Assembly: GCF_012641395.1 (NCBI RefSeq)
Contig: NZ_JABAIH010000008.1
Location: 62,001-126,000 of the forward strand
Length of the DNA: 64,000 bases
Direction: 5' to 3'
From: Rhizobium sp. P32RR-XVIII
GTDB taxonomy: Bacteria > Pseudomonadota > Alphaproteobacteria > Rhizobiales > Rhizobiaceae
Part shown: in pieces, positions 17,380 through 25,418 of the stretch
Layout: each line of letters opens with the position of its first letter
Numbering within the stretch: position 1 is the first letter of the stretch
Notes under the pieces: generated by a model
Seen by the model: the letters and a program-made list of their open reading frames with translations, nothing else
The model's database searches: none
What the model was told of the DNA's origin: nothing
Made by a program: the position numbers and the translations under genes

Positions 17380-18252
17380 TCATGAGCGCGTATGCGGAGG
17401 CAGCGCCTCATCGACGGTGAGGTCGCGATCGGGCCCGTGAGGAACCACAGACTGACCCGGCTCAAGACGAAGCTGAACCCCATCGAGCTGAACAGAAAGG
17501 ATGTCGGGCTCAAACGACACGAAGTCGGAGATGCGGCTGACCTCGCGGTAGGCCTCCCGATAAGACCACGCAGCCCGTTTGGCGTCGCCGATGTCATAGT
17601 AGCTGCACAGCCCCTTGTAAGGGCAGAAGGTCTTGAGTTCCACAGCAGTCAAGGCGGATTCGTCCACGTCGGCGCGTGGGACGTACCACCGCGGCGCAAA
17701 GCCTGACTCGTACAACGCCAGTGGCTTTTCCGTGTCGGCAATGATGCGGTCTGCCTGACGAACGATCAGCTTACGGGAGGTCTGCCGAATGTCGATTCGA
17801 TGGTAGCTGTCGGCGGCATGGCCGAGGATGCGTTCTTCCTCCTCGTAGAAGGCGTCCATTGCCGGCCACGCAAAAGCCACCCGCCCCTGCAACTCTTTCG
17901 CGTGTTCCGGCAGTTCGATATGCTGCCACGCCCCCCGCTGAGCGCTCTCGTCGCCTAGCCGTATTGTGTACCAAGCCGTGAGGCCGAGGTCTCGATGCCG
18001 AGTGGTATGCTCCGTACGCTGGAGGGCATCCGGGGAGATGTCGCTCTCGGGAAAGTAAGCCACGGGATAACGCCCCGGTTCGAACAGCACGACGACGTTC
18101 TGGCTATCGGCGACCCAGGCCCCGCCAAAGCGCACGCGCATGCGCCGGCGAAGACGTTCCACGTACAATAGTCTCTCTGGCAGCGGTTCTGGCAGAAGAA
18201 ACCGGCCAATTGCTCCCGGAGATAGCGGACCTTGTTGCCAGGACAGTCCCAT
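17380..18252 (-). CDS. Tandem DUF427-domain protein
   Basis: The protein has 290 residues and two DUF427 modules. The first is around 30-130 (MRVRFGGAWVADSQNVVVLFEPGRYPVAYFP). The second is around 155-265 (LIVRQADRIIADTEKPLALYESGFAPRWYVPRADV, then TFCPYKGLCSYYDI). DUF427 proteins are widespread, small beta-rich proteins without an established biochemical role. It lies just upstream of the MOSC fusion on the same strand (84 bases apart), so co-expression is possible. A single-domain relative is encoded at 30484. Confidence 0.82.
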   Translation of the reverse strand: MGLSWQQGPLSPGAIGRFLLPEPLPERLLYVERLRRRMRVRFGGAWVADSQNVVVLFEPGRYPVAYFPESDISPDALQRTEHTTRHRDLGLTAWYTIRLGDESAQRGAWQHIELPEHAKELQGRVAFAWPAMDAFYEEEERILGHAADSYHRIDIRQTSRKLIVRQADRIIADTEKPLALYESGFAPRWYVPRADVDESALTAVELKTFCPYKGLCSYYDIGDAKRAAWSYREAYREVSRISDFVSFEPDILSVQLDGVQLRLEPGQSVVPHGPDRDLTVDEALPPHTRS

Positions 18253-18408
18253 TGCTCAACCCTCGACAGGATCAACCTGTGGCGATGATGCGCTGCGTTT
18301 AATCGGATCCTCGTCCGACCATGGCATTGGTAGGAGATGCTACTCCGGAGGAGGTTCTTGTCAACGCGTTCTGTTTGACATCAAGCGATGCCGACGAGCA
18401 TCTCAGTC

Positions 18409-19044
18409 TCACCAGCGAAGAATTCGCCGTCCTACAAGAAATCCGGCCACGGTAGCGATCGAGATCCCGATGGAATACCAGGTTGCCAGAAATAGCGGAC
18501 TGTCGTCAGGGCAGTGCCAGGCGTAGATGGCAGCAGCGATGCCTCCCGCAGCGAGACCTGCCACGGCCCCAGCCGTTCCTGGGTTTTCCGGAGCACCCTG
18601 CCTGAGGGAGTACAGAATGCATGCAAGGGGGGCGATCGAAAGTGTCGGAACGAAGAACAGGCAGAACCCCGAGAAGTGCCCCTTCATGTTCGGCCCCCAC
18701 GCGTCCTGAGGAACTGACAGAAGCTCGGTAAAAATCCCGACGACCAGGATCACGAGGGGCAAGGCGAGCGCCATGGCCGCTGATCGGACTGAAGCGCCAG
18801 GCCTCCCGATCCTGAAGGCCACCCTTGTTGTGACGATCGCAAGAAGCAGGGTCAGGCCGATCTTGAACATGACGCGTGGCGTCTGAATGGCCTGTTCCAT
18901 GTTAGAGCGGAGGCCAATTGTGGACAGCAACAGGACGGCGGACACCAGCACCCCGACGGCCAGCGCGATCAGGAATGCGCGACCAAAGCGGACGCGCACA
19001 CGCGCATCGTTTGCAAGCAGGTTGATCAAGTCATCCGTTTTCAC
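18409..19044 (-). CDS. nrsF: NrsF-family (DUF1109) anti-sigma factor
   Basis: The protein has 211 residues with a short cytoplasmic N-terminus (MKTDDLINLLANDA) and six hydrophobic segments, the layout of NrsF/DUF1109 membrane anti-sigma factors. It begins with GTG and overlaps the sigma factor 3' end by 14 bases, so it is coupled to it. In Caulobacter, NrsF holds SigF inactive until heavy-metal stress. Two cysteines (in GFCLFF and LACILY) and AWHCPDD are candidate sensing residues, but that is inference. Confidence 0.85.
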   Translation of the reverse strand: MKTDDLINLLANDARVRVRFGRAFLIALAVGVLVSAVLLLSTIGLRSNMEQAIQTPRVMFKIGLTLLLAIVTTRVAFRIGRPGASVRSAAMALALPLVILVVGIFTELLSVPQDAWGPNMKGHFSGFCLFFVPTLSIAPLACILYSLRQGAPENPGTAGAVAGLAAGGIAAAIYAWHCPDDSPLFLATWYSIGISIATVAGFLVGRRILRW

Positions 19045-19597
19045 GTGCTTCGCTCCGATAGAGGGCCGCCAGCCCTTTCAGTGCCCTATGCAGCGCCACC
19101 CGCACGGCGCCTTCTGTCATATGTAGCCGCTCGGCCGTCTCCCGGATACCAGCGCCGCCGATCGAGATGGAACGCACGATGTCGCGCTGCGGATCCCTAA
19201 GCCCCTCCAGCATGCGATCGACATCGACGCGATCCACTCGCTCGTCACGATGATCCGCTTCGAGCGTCTCCATGACATCCTCTATGGGCACGCTAGAACG
19301 ACGGCCACGCCGGCGAAGGCTATCGACGAGCTTGTTCCGCACAATGGTCGACAGCCACGGGCCGATCGGGCGCGAAACGTCCCAGGTTCCGCGTTTGAGA
19401 TGTACTGCCAATAGAACTTCCTGCACCACGTCCTCGACCTCGCTTGGCGGAGCACCGAACTGATCGCACCGCCGCCGGGCGATCGACCGGAGATAGGGTG
19501 TCACGGCCTTCAGAAATCGGTCGTAGGCTTGGGTGTCGCCGGCCATCGCCGCGCGCATCCAGGCTGCCCATTCCTCTTCACGGGCCGAATATTTCAT
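19031..19597 (-). CDS. sigF: ECF sigma factor, SigF type
   Basis: The protein has 188 residues. Region 2 is at about 25-95 (YDRFLKAVTPYLRSIARRR, then EDVVQEVLLAVHLKRGTWD) and region 4 at about 130-180 (RDIVRSISIGGAGIRETAERL, then EGAVRVALHRALKGL). It is paired with nrsF by overlap and lies next to a bufferin operon. A GTAACA-N16-CGTA element 14-40 bases upstream matches the one before bufA, suggesting autoregulation and control of bufA. Confidence 0.88.
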   Translation of the reverse strand: MKYSAREEEWAAWMRAAMAGDTQAYDRFLKAVTPYLRSIARRRCDQFGAPPSEVEDVVQEVLLAVHLKRGTWDVSRPIGPWLSTIVRNKLVDSLRRRGRRSSVPIEDVMETLEADHRDERVDRVDVDRMLEGLRDPQRDIVRSISIGGAGIRETAERLHMTEGAVRVALHRALKGLAALYRSEARENG

Positions 19598-19611
19598 CCG
19601 CCATTAACCCC

Positions 19612-19637
19612 TACGCACGCGGCCACGTGTTTGTTAC
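19612..19637 (-). promoter_or_regulatory. Candidate SigF-type promoter of sigF-nrsF
   Basis: On the minus strand GTAACA (19637-19632), 16 bases and CGTA (19615-19612) lie just upstream of the sigF ATG. The -35 and spacing are the same as at bufA. From memory, Caulobacter SigF promoters read about GTAACC-N16-CGAA, which is close. The leader would be very short. Confidence 0.6.
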
Positions 19638-19807
19638 GCTCGCCTCGAAAATTCTGCTTACACGGCAATGGAGGCGAGGCGGACGTCGGCGTCTATTGAG
19701 CGCATTGTAGAACAAACGGCAAGGGGCAGCGCGGCAACAAAACGCAAAGGCCGCCCGGCTCGATTTTGAGCCAGACGACGAGACTATAGCCAGGACCGAC
19801 GTTCATT

Positions 19808-20323
19808 CTAAAGATTGGGAGCTCCCGCTGTCCGCGCAATCAGATGGTCGAGCGACAGCCGGCCCGGCCCCCATCGCATTATCGAAAGCGCCATCGCCGC
19901 CCAAGTGATGTGGATGGGCCAGCCGTCAGGAACGGTGAGTTCGACGACGAGCGTCATAAACAGCAAACCAAGAGCTGCAAAGCGCGTCCCCAAGCCTAAA
20001 ACGACAAGCGTGGAGAAGACGATCTCGCCGCATCCCGACAGAAACGCCATCGTCGCCGGCGCGGGGAAAGGATACGGGCCGCCCGGAAGATGCAGCATGA
20101 ATTCCTGTGTGAAGAGATCGACAGCGGTGTCGTTCAATTGAAGGAAGCCGTCCCACTTGAGGATGCCGGACCGCCAGAAGGGTACGGCAAGCGCCAAGCG
20201 GACGACAGCTTGGACGAAGTCGGGCTGAGCGACCGCCCGGACGAGCCCGCTGGCCGTCGCCATCAGCCTTGCCAAGAAAGAGAAGGCGCCGCGGTCGGGC
20301 AGGGAATCAAGCGTGTTCGACAT
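19808..20323 (-). CDS. DoxX-family membrane protein of the bufferin operon
   Basis: The protein has 171 residues with four hydrophobic segments and the DoxX pattern (LALAVPFWRSGILKWDGF, PFPAPATMAFLSGCGEIVFSTLVVLGLGTRFAALGL). It overlaps the bufC end by 17 bases, so it is coupled to the bufferin genes. DoxX proteins often accompany DUF692/DUF2063/DUF2282 operons. Their role there is not established; membrane redox or quinone contact is one suggestion. Confidence 0.85.
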   Translation of the reverse strand: MSNTLDSLPDRGAFSFLARLMATASGLVRAVAQPDFVQAVVRLALAVPFWRSGILKWDGFLQLNDTAVDLFTQEFMLHLPGGPYPFPAPATMAFLSGCGEIVFSTLVVLGLGTRFAALGLLFMTLVVELTVPDGWPIHITWAAMALSIMRWGPGRLSLDHLIARTAGAPNL

Positions 20324-21119
20324 CTGAGGTCTCCATCTCGATATTGGAAAAGGCGCCGGCCTCGATCATCTGTCCGATCATTCCCGACAGGTCGAAGCTG
20401 GGATTGGCGTCCAGTCCCGCCGCAGCCGCCGCTCCAAGCGACGCACCGGCGACAAGACTGTTAAGAAAGGCTGCGCCGCCCGGCTGGAGAAGGCGGATGA
20501 CGACCTCGTCCGCCAGGCGCGTGATCAGCCCATCTTCTGGAAGGCTTTCAACGCGGCCGACAGGGCCTGCGTTGCGGTTCATGGCGAAGATGGTCACGAC
20601 GGGATATTCCGACGAGATCATGCGCGTAGCCGGATGCGGCTTGAACCTCAGGTCTTCGAGCCGGTCGGGTGAAACGCTTGCAAGCTCTTCTCCTCGCAGC
20701 ACGGGCGCGTCCGCTGCATGATAGGAATCCAGCCAAGCGCGCTCGATCCTCGCCACGTCGCCAAGCCATGGCATGTCCTGCGCGTACTCATATCGATCGA
20801 TGAAGGCCGGAAACTCCCGGCCGTATTCGAACAGCAGCGGCGAGCTCGGCAGCGTCTCGCGGATATGGAAGCGCGCCATGGCGCGGAAGAACTCCGGCCC
20901 GGTGATGCGCTGCACGGCCGGAAAGATCGAAGCGAGCGCCTCGATGAGGCTCACCGTGACGTTGTTGCGGTAGACATTGTAGCGTTTGTCCGCCTGCTTG
21001 CCGCGCGGACCCGACACGAGCGCCGGCGCCGGGGCGTCGGGCACCAGCAGCGGGGCCGAGAACTGGCTGGTGAAATCCGGGAACTCCCGGCTGATCTTTA
21101 TGACTTCAGCCGACGGCAT
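20307..21119 (-). CDS. bufC: DUF2063 / HvfC-like partner protein of the MNIO enzyme (BufC)
   Basis: The protein has 270 residues. The N-terminal DUF2063 region (about 15-110) carries RYNVYRNNVTVSLIEALASIFPAVQRITGPEFF and FIRETLP-like HIRETLPSSP. A divergent C-terminal region follows. Such proteins act as substrate-recognition partners of MNIO (DUF692) enzymes in RiPP maturation. It overlaps the bufB stop by 14 bases. The name bufC follows the known bufA-bufB-bufC order. Confidence 0.85.
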   Translation of the reverse strand: MPSAEVIKISREFPDFTSQFSAPLLVPDAPAPALVSGPRGKQADKRYNVYRNNVTVSLIEALASIFPAVQRITGPEFFRAMARFHIRETLPSSPLLFEYGREFPAFIDRYEYAQDMPWLGDVARIERAWLDSYHAADAPVLRGEELASVSPDRLEDLRFKPHPATRMISSEYPVVTIFAMNRNAGPVGRVESLPEDGLITRLADEVVIRLLQPGGAAFLNSLVAGASLGAAAAAGLDANPSFDLSGMIGQMIEAGAFSNIEMETSDVEHA

Positions 21120-22032
21120 GGGAGGTCTTCCTTCGCGCCGCGTGTCTGTCGAGAATCGCCTGTGCGGCGAGCGCTTCGGCGCGAAGCACCGGCCATTCCG
21201 GGATTTTACTGTCCCACTCGATCAAGGTAGGGATCGGCCCGCACCGATCGATCACAATCTCATAAAGCCGCCACACCGCGTCTGCCACCGGTCCGTCGTG
21301 GCTGTCGATCAGCAGCAGCTCTCCTTCGTCGTCTTCCTCTTCGGCATGACCAGCGAGGTGAATCTCGCCGACCTTTGAGAGCGGAAAATCATAAAGATAC
21401 TCGAGCGCGGAATAGCCGTGATTGGTCGCCGACACGAAGACGTTGTTGATGTCGAGAAGCAGGCCGCATCCAGTTCGTCGGGAGATTTCCCGGATGAAGT
21501 CGGTCTCACTCATCGAGGACTCCGCGAAGAGCACATAGGTCGAAGGATTCTCGAGCAGGATCGGACGACCGATCGCATTCTGCATCTCGTCCACATGATC
21601 GCAGACATATGCCAGTGTCGCGCTGGTATAGGGCAGCGGCAGAAGGTCGTTGAGATAGGTGCCCGCGTGCGTCGACCAGGCCAGATGTTCCGAGACCAAT
21701 GCCGGCTCGTAGCGGTCGACGAGACTCCTGAAACGGTGAAGATGCTGTTTGTCCAGCGGCTGTGGCCCACCGAGCGACATGCAGACTCCGTGCAGGGATA
21801 TGGGATGGTCGCGGCGCACCTTTTCCAGCGCTCGGTGGGAAGGGCCGCCGGCGCCCATGTAATTCTCGGCGTGGACCTCGAAGAAGCCTTGGGGCCCGGC
21901 TTCCGCGGCGATTGAGAGAAGATGCTCCGGCTTGAAGCTGGTGCCGGCCTGTCCGGCAACTGAAATCGTCGGAAAGCGGAGGGTGCTTTCCGTCTCCATG
22001 GGAAGGTCGGTCGTCACCTTGACGTTGGCCAT
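21106..22032 (-). CDS. bufB: MNIO-family (DUF692) iron oxidase, bufferin maturase BufB
   Basis: The protein has 308 residues with a TIM-barrel DUF692 fold. Metal-ligand motifs are visible: HAENYMG, SLHGVCMSLGG, SEHLAWS, LLENPSTYV, LLDINNVFVSATNHG, EIHLAGHAEE, IDSHDGP and LIEWD. Relatives (MbnB, TglH, ChrH, BufB) use a multinuclear iron centre to convert peptide cysteines. BufB is reported to form thiooxazoles in bufferins that bind copper. It sits directly between bufA and bufC. A GGAG precedes the start. Confidence 0.92.
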   Translation of the reverse strand: MANVKVTTDLPMETESTLRFPTISVAGQAGTSFKPEHLLSIAAEAGPQGFFEVHAENYMGAGGPSHRALEKVRRDHPISLHGVCMSLGGPQPLDKQHLHRFRSLVDRYEPALVSEHLAWSTHAGTYLNDLLPLPYTSATLAYVCDHVDEMQNAIGRPILLENPSTYVLFAESSMSETDFIREISRRTGCGLLLDINNVFVSATNHGYSALEYLYDFPLSKVGEIHLAGHAEEEDDEGELLLIDSHDGPVADAVWRLYEIVIDRCGPIPTLIEWDSKIPEWPVLRAEALAAQAILDRHAARRKTSHAVG

Positions 22033-22061
22033 GTTCGCCTCCGCTTTCCTGATTCTGCCGT

Positions 22062-22376
22062 TTAGATGTCGCGCGTCAGCGGCTTCGGCGAACCATGGCG
22101 GCCGCCAGGCAGTTCAAGCGATGCGCAGGTACCGCCTTGAACGAACTTCCAGGAATTGCCCTGGAAGTCCTTGACGGAGGTTCCCTGGCAGGTCGTGCCC
22201 GGTCCGGCGGCGCAATCGTTCTGGCCCTTGAGCGCAACGCCGAAGCACTTCTCTTTGTGCGCTGCGACCGCGGCGGCGGCTTCGGCTTTGGTCAGTGGCG
22301 CGGCGCTTGCCATCGTGGCGAGGGCAGACGTGACTGCGCCGGCAAGAAGGGCGGCGCTGATGGAAGTCTTCAACAT
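22062..22376 (-). CDS. bufA: Bufferin precursor (DUF2282), RiPP metallophore
   Basis: The precursor has 104 residues. A Sec-type signal peptide (MLKTSISAALLAGAVTSALA, cleavage near ASA-26) precedes a mature part with four cysteines, C44, C55, C63 and C84, in the DUF2282 contexts KEKCFG, NDCAAG, TTCQG and GTCAS. Bufferins are made by the MNIO enzyme BufB with BufC and limit copper toxicity in the periplasm. The ATG at 22376 is chosen because the signal peptide starts there; an upstream 12-residue extension has no support. A SigF-like promoter lies about 55 bases upstream. Confidence 0.9.
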   Translation of the reverse strand: MLKTSISAALLAGAVTSALATMASAAPLTKAEAAAAVAAHKEKCFGVALKGQNDCAAGPGTTCQGTSVKDFQGNSWKFVQGGTCASLELPGGRHGSPKPLTRDI

Positions 22377-22428
22377 TCGTGTTCTCCGTTGCTCGTTGAC
22401 GCCCCTCTTCATTGGGGCACGTCAGCTA

Positions 22429-22454
22429 CTCGCAAGCGGAGAGAGCCTTGTTAC
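22429..22454 (-). promoter_or_regulatory. Candidate SigF-type promoter of the bufferin operon
   Basis: On the minus strand GTAACA (22454-22449), 16 bases and CGAG (22432-22429) lie 53 bases before the bufA start. The -35 hexamer and spacing equal those upstream of sigF, which links the sigma factor to this operon. Confidence 0.65.
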
Positions 22455-22700
22455 AGGCGAGGAGGTAACGAGTGCGTGATGCACCGGAGTCAATGGCAAC
22501 CAATACCACAAAGGAAAGCGTTCCGGTCATCCAAGACGCCTCGATCCTCGAGGACCAATTTATGACGCAAACCAAACGGGTTCGCATTTGATAATCTTCG
22601 AAGGCGACCCGCGTTCAAACGCTGCGGCAGTTTCACCGGCCATCTAGTCCTCGATGGCCGGTGAGATCTGAGGCTGAGGTAGTCTGCTCAGCGCTCTCGA
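22455..22700. other. Rest of the bufA-SDR intergenic region
   Basis: Apart from the bufA promoter and the hairpin at 22633-22664, I see no gene in the 324 bases between bufA and the SDR. Confidence 0.5.
22633..22664 (-). terminator. Perfect 12-bp hairpin downstream of the SDR gene
   Basis: TCACCGGCCATC and GATGGCCGGTGA form a perfect 12-bp stem with an 8-base loop, 37 bases after the SDR stop. No U-run follows, so it is terminator-like or an RNA-stabilising hairpin rather than a classic terminator. Confidence 0.45.
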
Positions 22701-23450
22701 TTAGACCTGTGCAAGGCCGCCATCGACGTGAAGGTCGATGCCGTTGACATAGCTGCTCTCGTCGGACGCCAGGAAGTACGCTGCATTCGCAAGCTCTTCC
22801 GCACGACCGATACGACCGAGCGGCGTAGCCTCAGCAAAGACCTTCTTCGCCGCCTCGGACGCTGCATCGCTGTCGAATTGGCCGCGGATGATCGGGGTTT
22901 CCGTAGCGCCGGGGCTCAGAGTATTCACGCGGATGCCCTTGCTCTTCAGTTCCTGAACCCAGGTGCGTACCAGTGCGCGGACGCCTGCCTTCGTCGCGGC
23001 GTAGATCCCATGCGCCGGAATGCCTTTGACACCCACAACCGAGGCATTCACGATGATCGAGCCACCTCGGGTCATGAGCGGCAGAGCCTTCTGAACCGTA
23101 AACACGACACCCTTGACGTTGATGTCCATGGTCTTGTTGTAGTGCTCTTCGGTGAGGTCGAAGATCTGGGCATGTTCGACGAAACCAGCGTTTGCGAAGA
23201 CGATATCAACGACGCCCTTCTCGGCCTTCACCTGTGCATACAGCCTGTCCAGGTCAGCCAGATTCTGAACGTCGCCCTGAACGGTCGTTACGTTCTTTCC
23301 GATTTCAGCCTTTGCCTTCTCAAGCTCCGCCTGGCGGCGACCCGTGATGAATACATATGCGCCCTCTGCGACAAAACGCTTGGCAGTTGCCAGGCCAATT
23401 CCGCTCGAACCGCCGGTGACGACTGCGACTTTTCCTTCAAGACTAGACAC
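22701..23450 (-). CDS. Short-chain dehydrogenase/reductase, classical SDR
   Basis: The protein has 249 residues with cofactor motif TGGSSGIG (12-19), FANAG at about 85-89 and catalytic S137, Y150 and K154. The R39 after the second beta strand (ITGRRQ) suggests NADP(H). The GTG at 23450 follows AGGAGA and starts the SDR fold immediately; the 58-residue upstream extension has no SDR content and is rejected. It lies downstream of a LysR gene. An ATTCC-N5-GGAAT box is 98 bases upstream. The substrate is unknown. A close relative is encoded at 29502. Confidence 0.9.
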   Translation of the reverse strand: MSSLEGKVAVVTGGSSGIGLATAKRFVAEGAYVFITGRRQAELEKAKAEIGKNVTTVQGDVQNLADLDRLYAQVKAEKGVVDIVFANAGFVEHAQIFDLTEEHYNKTMDINVKGVVFTVQKALPLMTRGGSIIVNASVVGVKGIPAHGIYAATKAGVRALVRTWVQELKSKGIRVNTLSPGATETPIIRGQFDSDAASEAAKKVFAEATPLGRIGRAEELANAAYFLASDESSYVNGIDLHVDGGLAQV

Positions 23451-23547
23451 GATTTTCTCCTTTCGTCGCCGCCCGGATGACGGCGGCTGTGGCAACAAAT
23501 GGAATCTTGAAGGCATGTGCGTAAGACAGGTGACTGGAATGAAAATC

Positions 23548-23562
23548 ATTCCTAGCTGGAAT
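23548..23562. promoter_or_regulatory. LysR-type box ATTCC-N5-GGAAT upstream of SDR
   Basis: A perfect palindrome ATTCC-TAGCT-GGAAT, fitting the T-N11-A LysR rule, lies 98 bases before the SDR start. An extra GGAAT half-site is at 23536-23540. It is one of four such sites in 23.5-31.1 kb. Confidence 0.65.
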
Positions 23563-23627
23563 ACCGTGAGTGCGTTGGGTTCGCTGAGAGCGGGCGCTTG
23601 AATTGACACGGGGGCCGAACGCAAAGC

Positions 23628-24584
23628 CTATCCGAGCTCACTTACCTTAGAAACCAGTTCGCTCGTAGTCATGTCAGCTTCCCCAGCGTTATCTTGGAAA
23701 TCCTGAGCGAGTTCCTGCTCGATGAAATTAACGAAGGCTCGTGCCTTTGTACTTACGTTTCGCCCGGTCGGGAAGACTGCCCAAAGGTCAACTGGCGGCA
23801 GCCGCCAATCATTCAAGACTCGCCGCACCTTGCCGGATTTTATCTCAGGCGCGAACATCCATTCCGATGCGACGGCCAATCCCATGCCTGCAAATACCGC
23901 TTCCCGAACGCCCTCGGCAGCCGTCAAGCGGACTCGGCCCTTGATGGTCGCAGCACTCTCGGCTGTTCCTTGTGTGAAAGTCCAGACCGCTCCTCCCCCG
24001 CGAAGATCATAGACGACGGCCTCATGAGCAACGAGTTCTGCAGGCGTCGTTGGCTCGCCAGCAGTCGCGAAATACTCGGGTGAGCCCACGACCACACGGG
24101 GGCTTTGCCCGATCTTCCGTGCCGTCAGCGAGGAATCTTGCAATTCGCCCATACGCAAGGCGACATCGATGCCTGCTTCGACGAGATCTACGTTCCTATC
24201 ATCGAGAAAGACTTCAATGTCCAGGGCGGGATGCATCGATAGAAACTTGGGCAGGCGGGGAACAACGTAAAGCCTGGAGAAGGTCACCGCACCGCTGACG
24301 CGCAGCCGACCACTCAGGGCGGCGCCGGATCCCCTTGCTTTCAGTTCGGCTTCGTCCGCCTCCTCGACAGCCCGCTTGGCATGTCCATAGAAGTTTTCAC
24401 CGGCCTCAGTCGGCGTCAGCCCCTGTGTCGTTCGCAGCAAGAGCTTTACTCCGACACGCTCTTCGAGTTGGGCAATCATCTTGGAAACCGCCGGCTGCCC
24501 AAGCCGCAATTGTCGGGCCGCCCCGGTAAAGGATCCAGTGTCAACGACACGCACAAACGCGTCCATGGCTGCTAGCCGATTCAT
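23628..24584 (-). CDS. LysR-type transcriptional regulator of the redox module
   Basis: The protein has 318 residues. The HTH is at 1-60 (MNRLAAMDAFVRVVDTGSFT, then RLGQPAVSKMIAQLEERVG), with a CrgA-like substrate domain after it. The ATG at 24584 has AGGAGG seven bases upstream; an ATG two codons earlier is too close to it. An ATTCC-N5-GGAAT box covers this Shine-Dalgarno, which suggests autorepression. The gene is divergent from a peroxiredoxin-like gene and upstream of an SDR on the same strand. Confidence 0.88.
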   Translation of the reverse strand: MNRLAAMDAFVRVVDTGSFTGAARQLRLGQPAVSKMIAQLEERVGVKLLLRTTQGLTPTEAGENFYGHAKRAVEEADEAELKARGSGAALSGRLRVSGAVTFSRLYVVPRLPKFLSMHPALDIEVFLDDRNVDLVEAGIDVALRMGELQDSSLTARKIGQSPRVVVGSPEYFATAGEPTTPAELVAHEAVVYDLRGGGAVWTFTQGTAESAATIKGRVRLTAAEGVREAVFAGMGLAVASEWMFAPEIKSGKVRRVLNDWRLPPVDLWAVFPTGRNVSTKARAFVNFIEQELAQDFQDNAGEADMTTSELVSKVSELG

Positions 24585-24588
24585 CGTC

Positions 24589-24603
24589 ATTCCTCCTTGG
24601 AAT
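24589..24603. promoter_or_regulatory. LysR-type box ATTCC-N5-GGAAT between lysR and the peroxiredoxin-like gene
   Basis: The palindrome ATTCC-TCCTT-GGAAT overlaps the lysR ribosome-binding site and lies 100 bases before the divergent peroxiredoxin-like gene. Position and match to three other boxes suggest binding by the LysR encoded here. Confidence 0.65.
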
Positions 24604-24703
24604 GAAGCATATGTCCTTCTGCCGCCTACCATCGTCAAGTGCGGACGCGCAAATAGGTTCGATCAACGCCGGTAGATAATCGGCAAAACGTGAGACCTGA
24701 ATT

Positions 24704-25384
24704 ATGTCCCTGAAAGAGAAACTCGCCACGCTGCGCCTCGCGCTCGAGAGCGATCTTCCCTCGGGCGCGCTGACACGGCTACGTTTGGAAGCAGCTGCGT
24801 TTGAGCAGCCGGGCAGACGCGAGGTCGCGCTGAGGGCTGGAAATTCGGCACCGGACTTCGAACTCCCGGATGACCTCGGATCGATCGTAGGCCTAAACAA
24901 GCTTCTACAGCGGGGGCCGGTCGTGCTCTGCTTCTATTGGGGAGATTGGTGCGGCTTCTGCCGGCTGGCACTGGCCGCTCTTGCGGAGGTTGCGAGCGAG
25001 GTCGAAAGACTAGGCGCCACAATGGTCGCCATTGCCCCACAGCCTGCGCATGACCGTCGGATCACTACGGCGGACGTCTCGTTTCCGCTGCTCGTGGATG
25101 CAGGAGCAGCCGTCGCCAAACTGTTCGGTATTGCTCTCACGCCGGTCTCCGAGATGGACGAGACTTACGCCGCTCTCGGGCGCCCTGCCGGCGAAAACAA
25201 TGCGACGGAGCTGCCGATACCGGCAGTCTACATCGTCGATAGCTCGGGAACGATCGTGTTCTCCTACCTGGATAGCGATTTTACCAATCGGATCGAACCA
25301 TCAGACATCCTCGCCGGGCTTCGTTGCCTACAGCAGGGCGGAGGCAAACCAAGCGTTCCCGGTCTTCATGCAAAGCCGACGTAA
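24704..25384 (+). CDS. Peroxiredoxin-like (AhpC/TSA, thioredoxin-fold) protein
   Basis: The protein has 226 residues. An N-terminal helical region of about 45 residues precedes a thioredoxin-like fold with SAPDFELPDDLG and the redox motif W82-C83-G-F-C86. A CxxC in this place, instead of the single peroxidatic Cys of most Prx proteins, marks the peroxiredoxin-like subgroup. Reduction of peroxides or disulfides in the cytoplasm is likely. It starts a plus-strand series with a GST and pntAA-pntAB-pntB. No clear Shine-Dalgarno is seen. Confidence 0.82.
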   Translation: MSLKEKLATLRLALESDLPSGALTRLRLEAAAFEQPGRREVALRAGNSAPDFELPDDLGSIVGLNKLLQRGPVVLCFYWGDWCGFCRLALAALAEVASEVERLGATMVAIAPQPAHDRRITTADVSFPLLVDAGAAVAKLFGIALTPVSEMDETYAALGRPAGENNATELPIPAVYIVDSSGTIVFSYLDSDFTNRIEPSDILAGLRCLQQGGGKPSVPGLHAKPT

Positions 25385-25418
25385 TCCCTCTGTTCATTAA
25401 TAAGCACGGAAAGAACAC

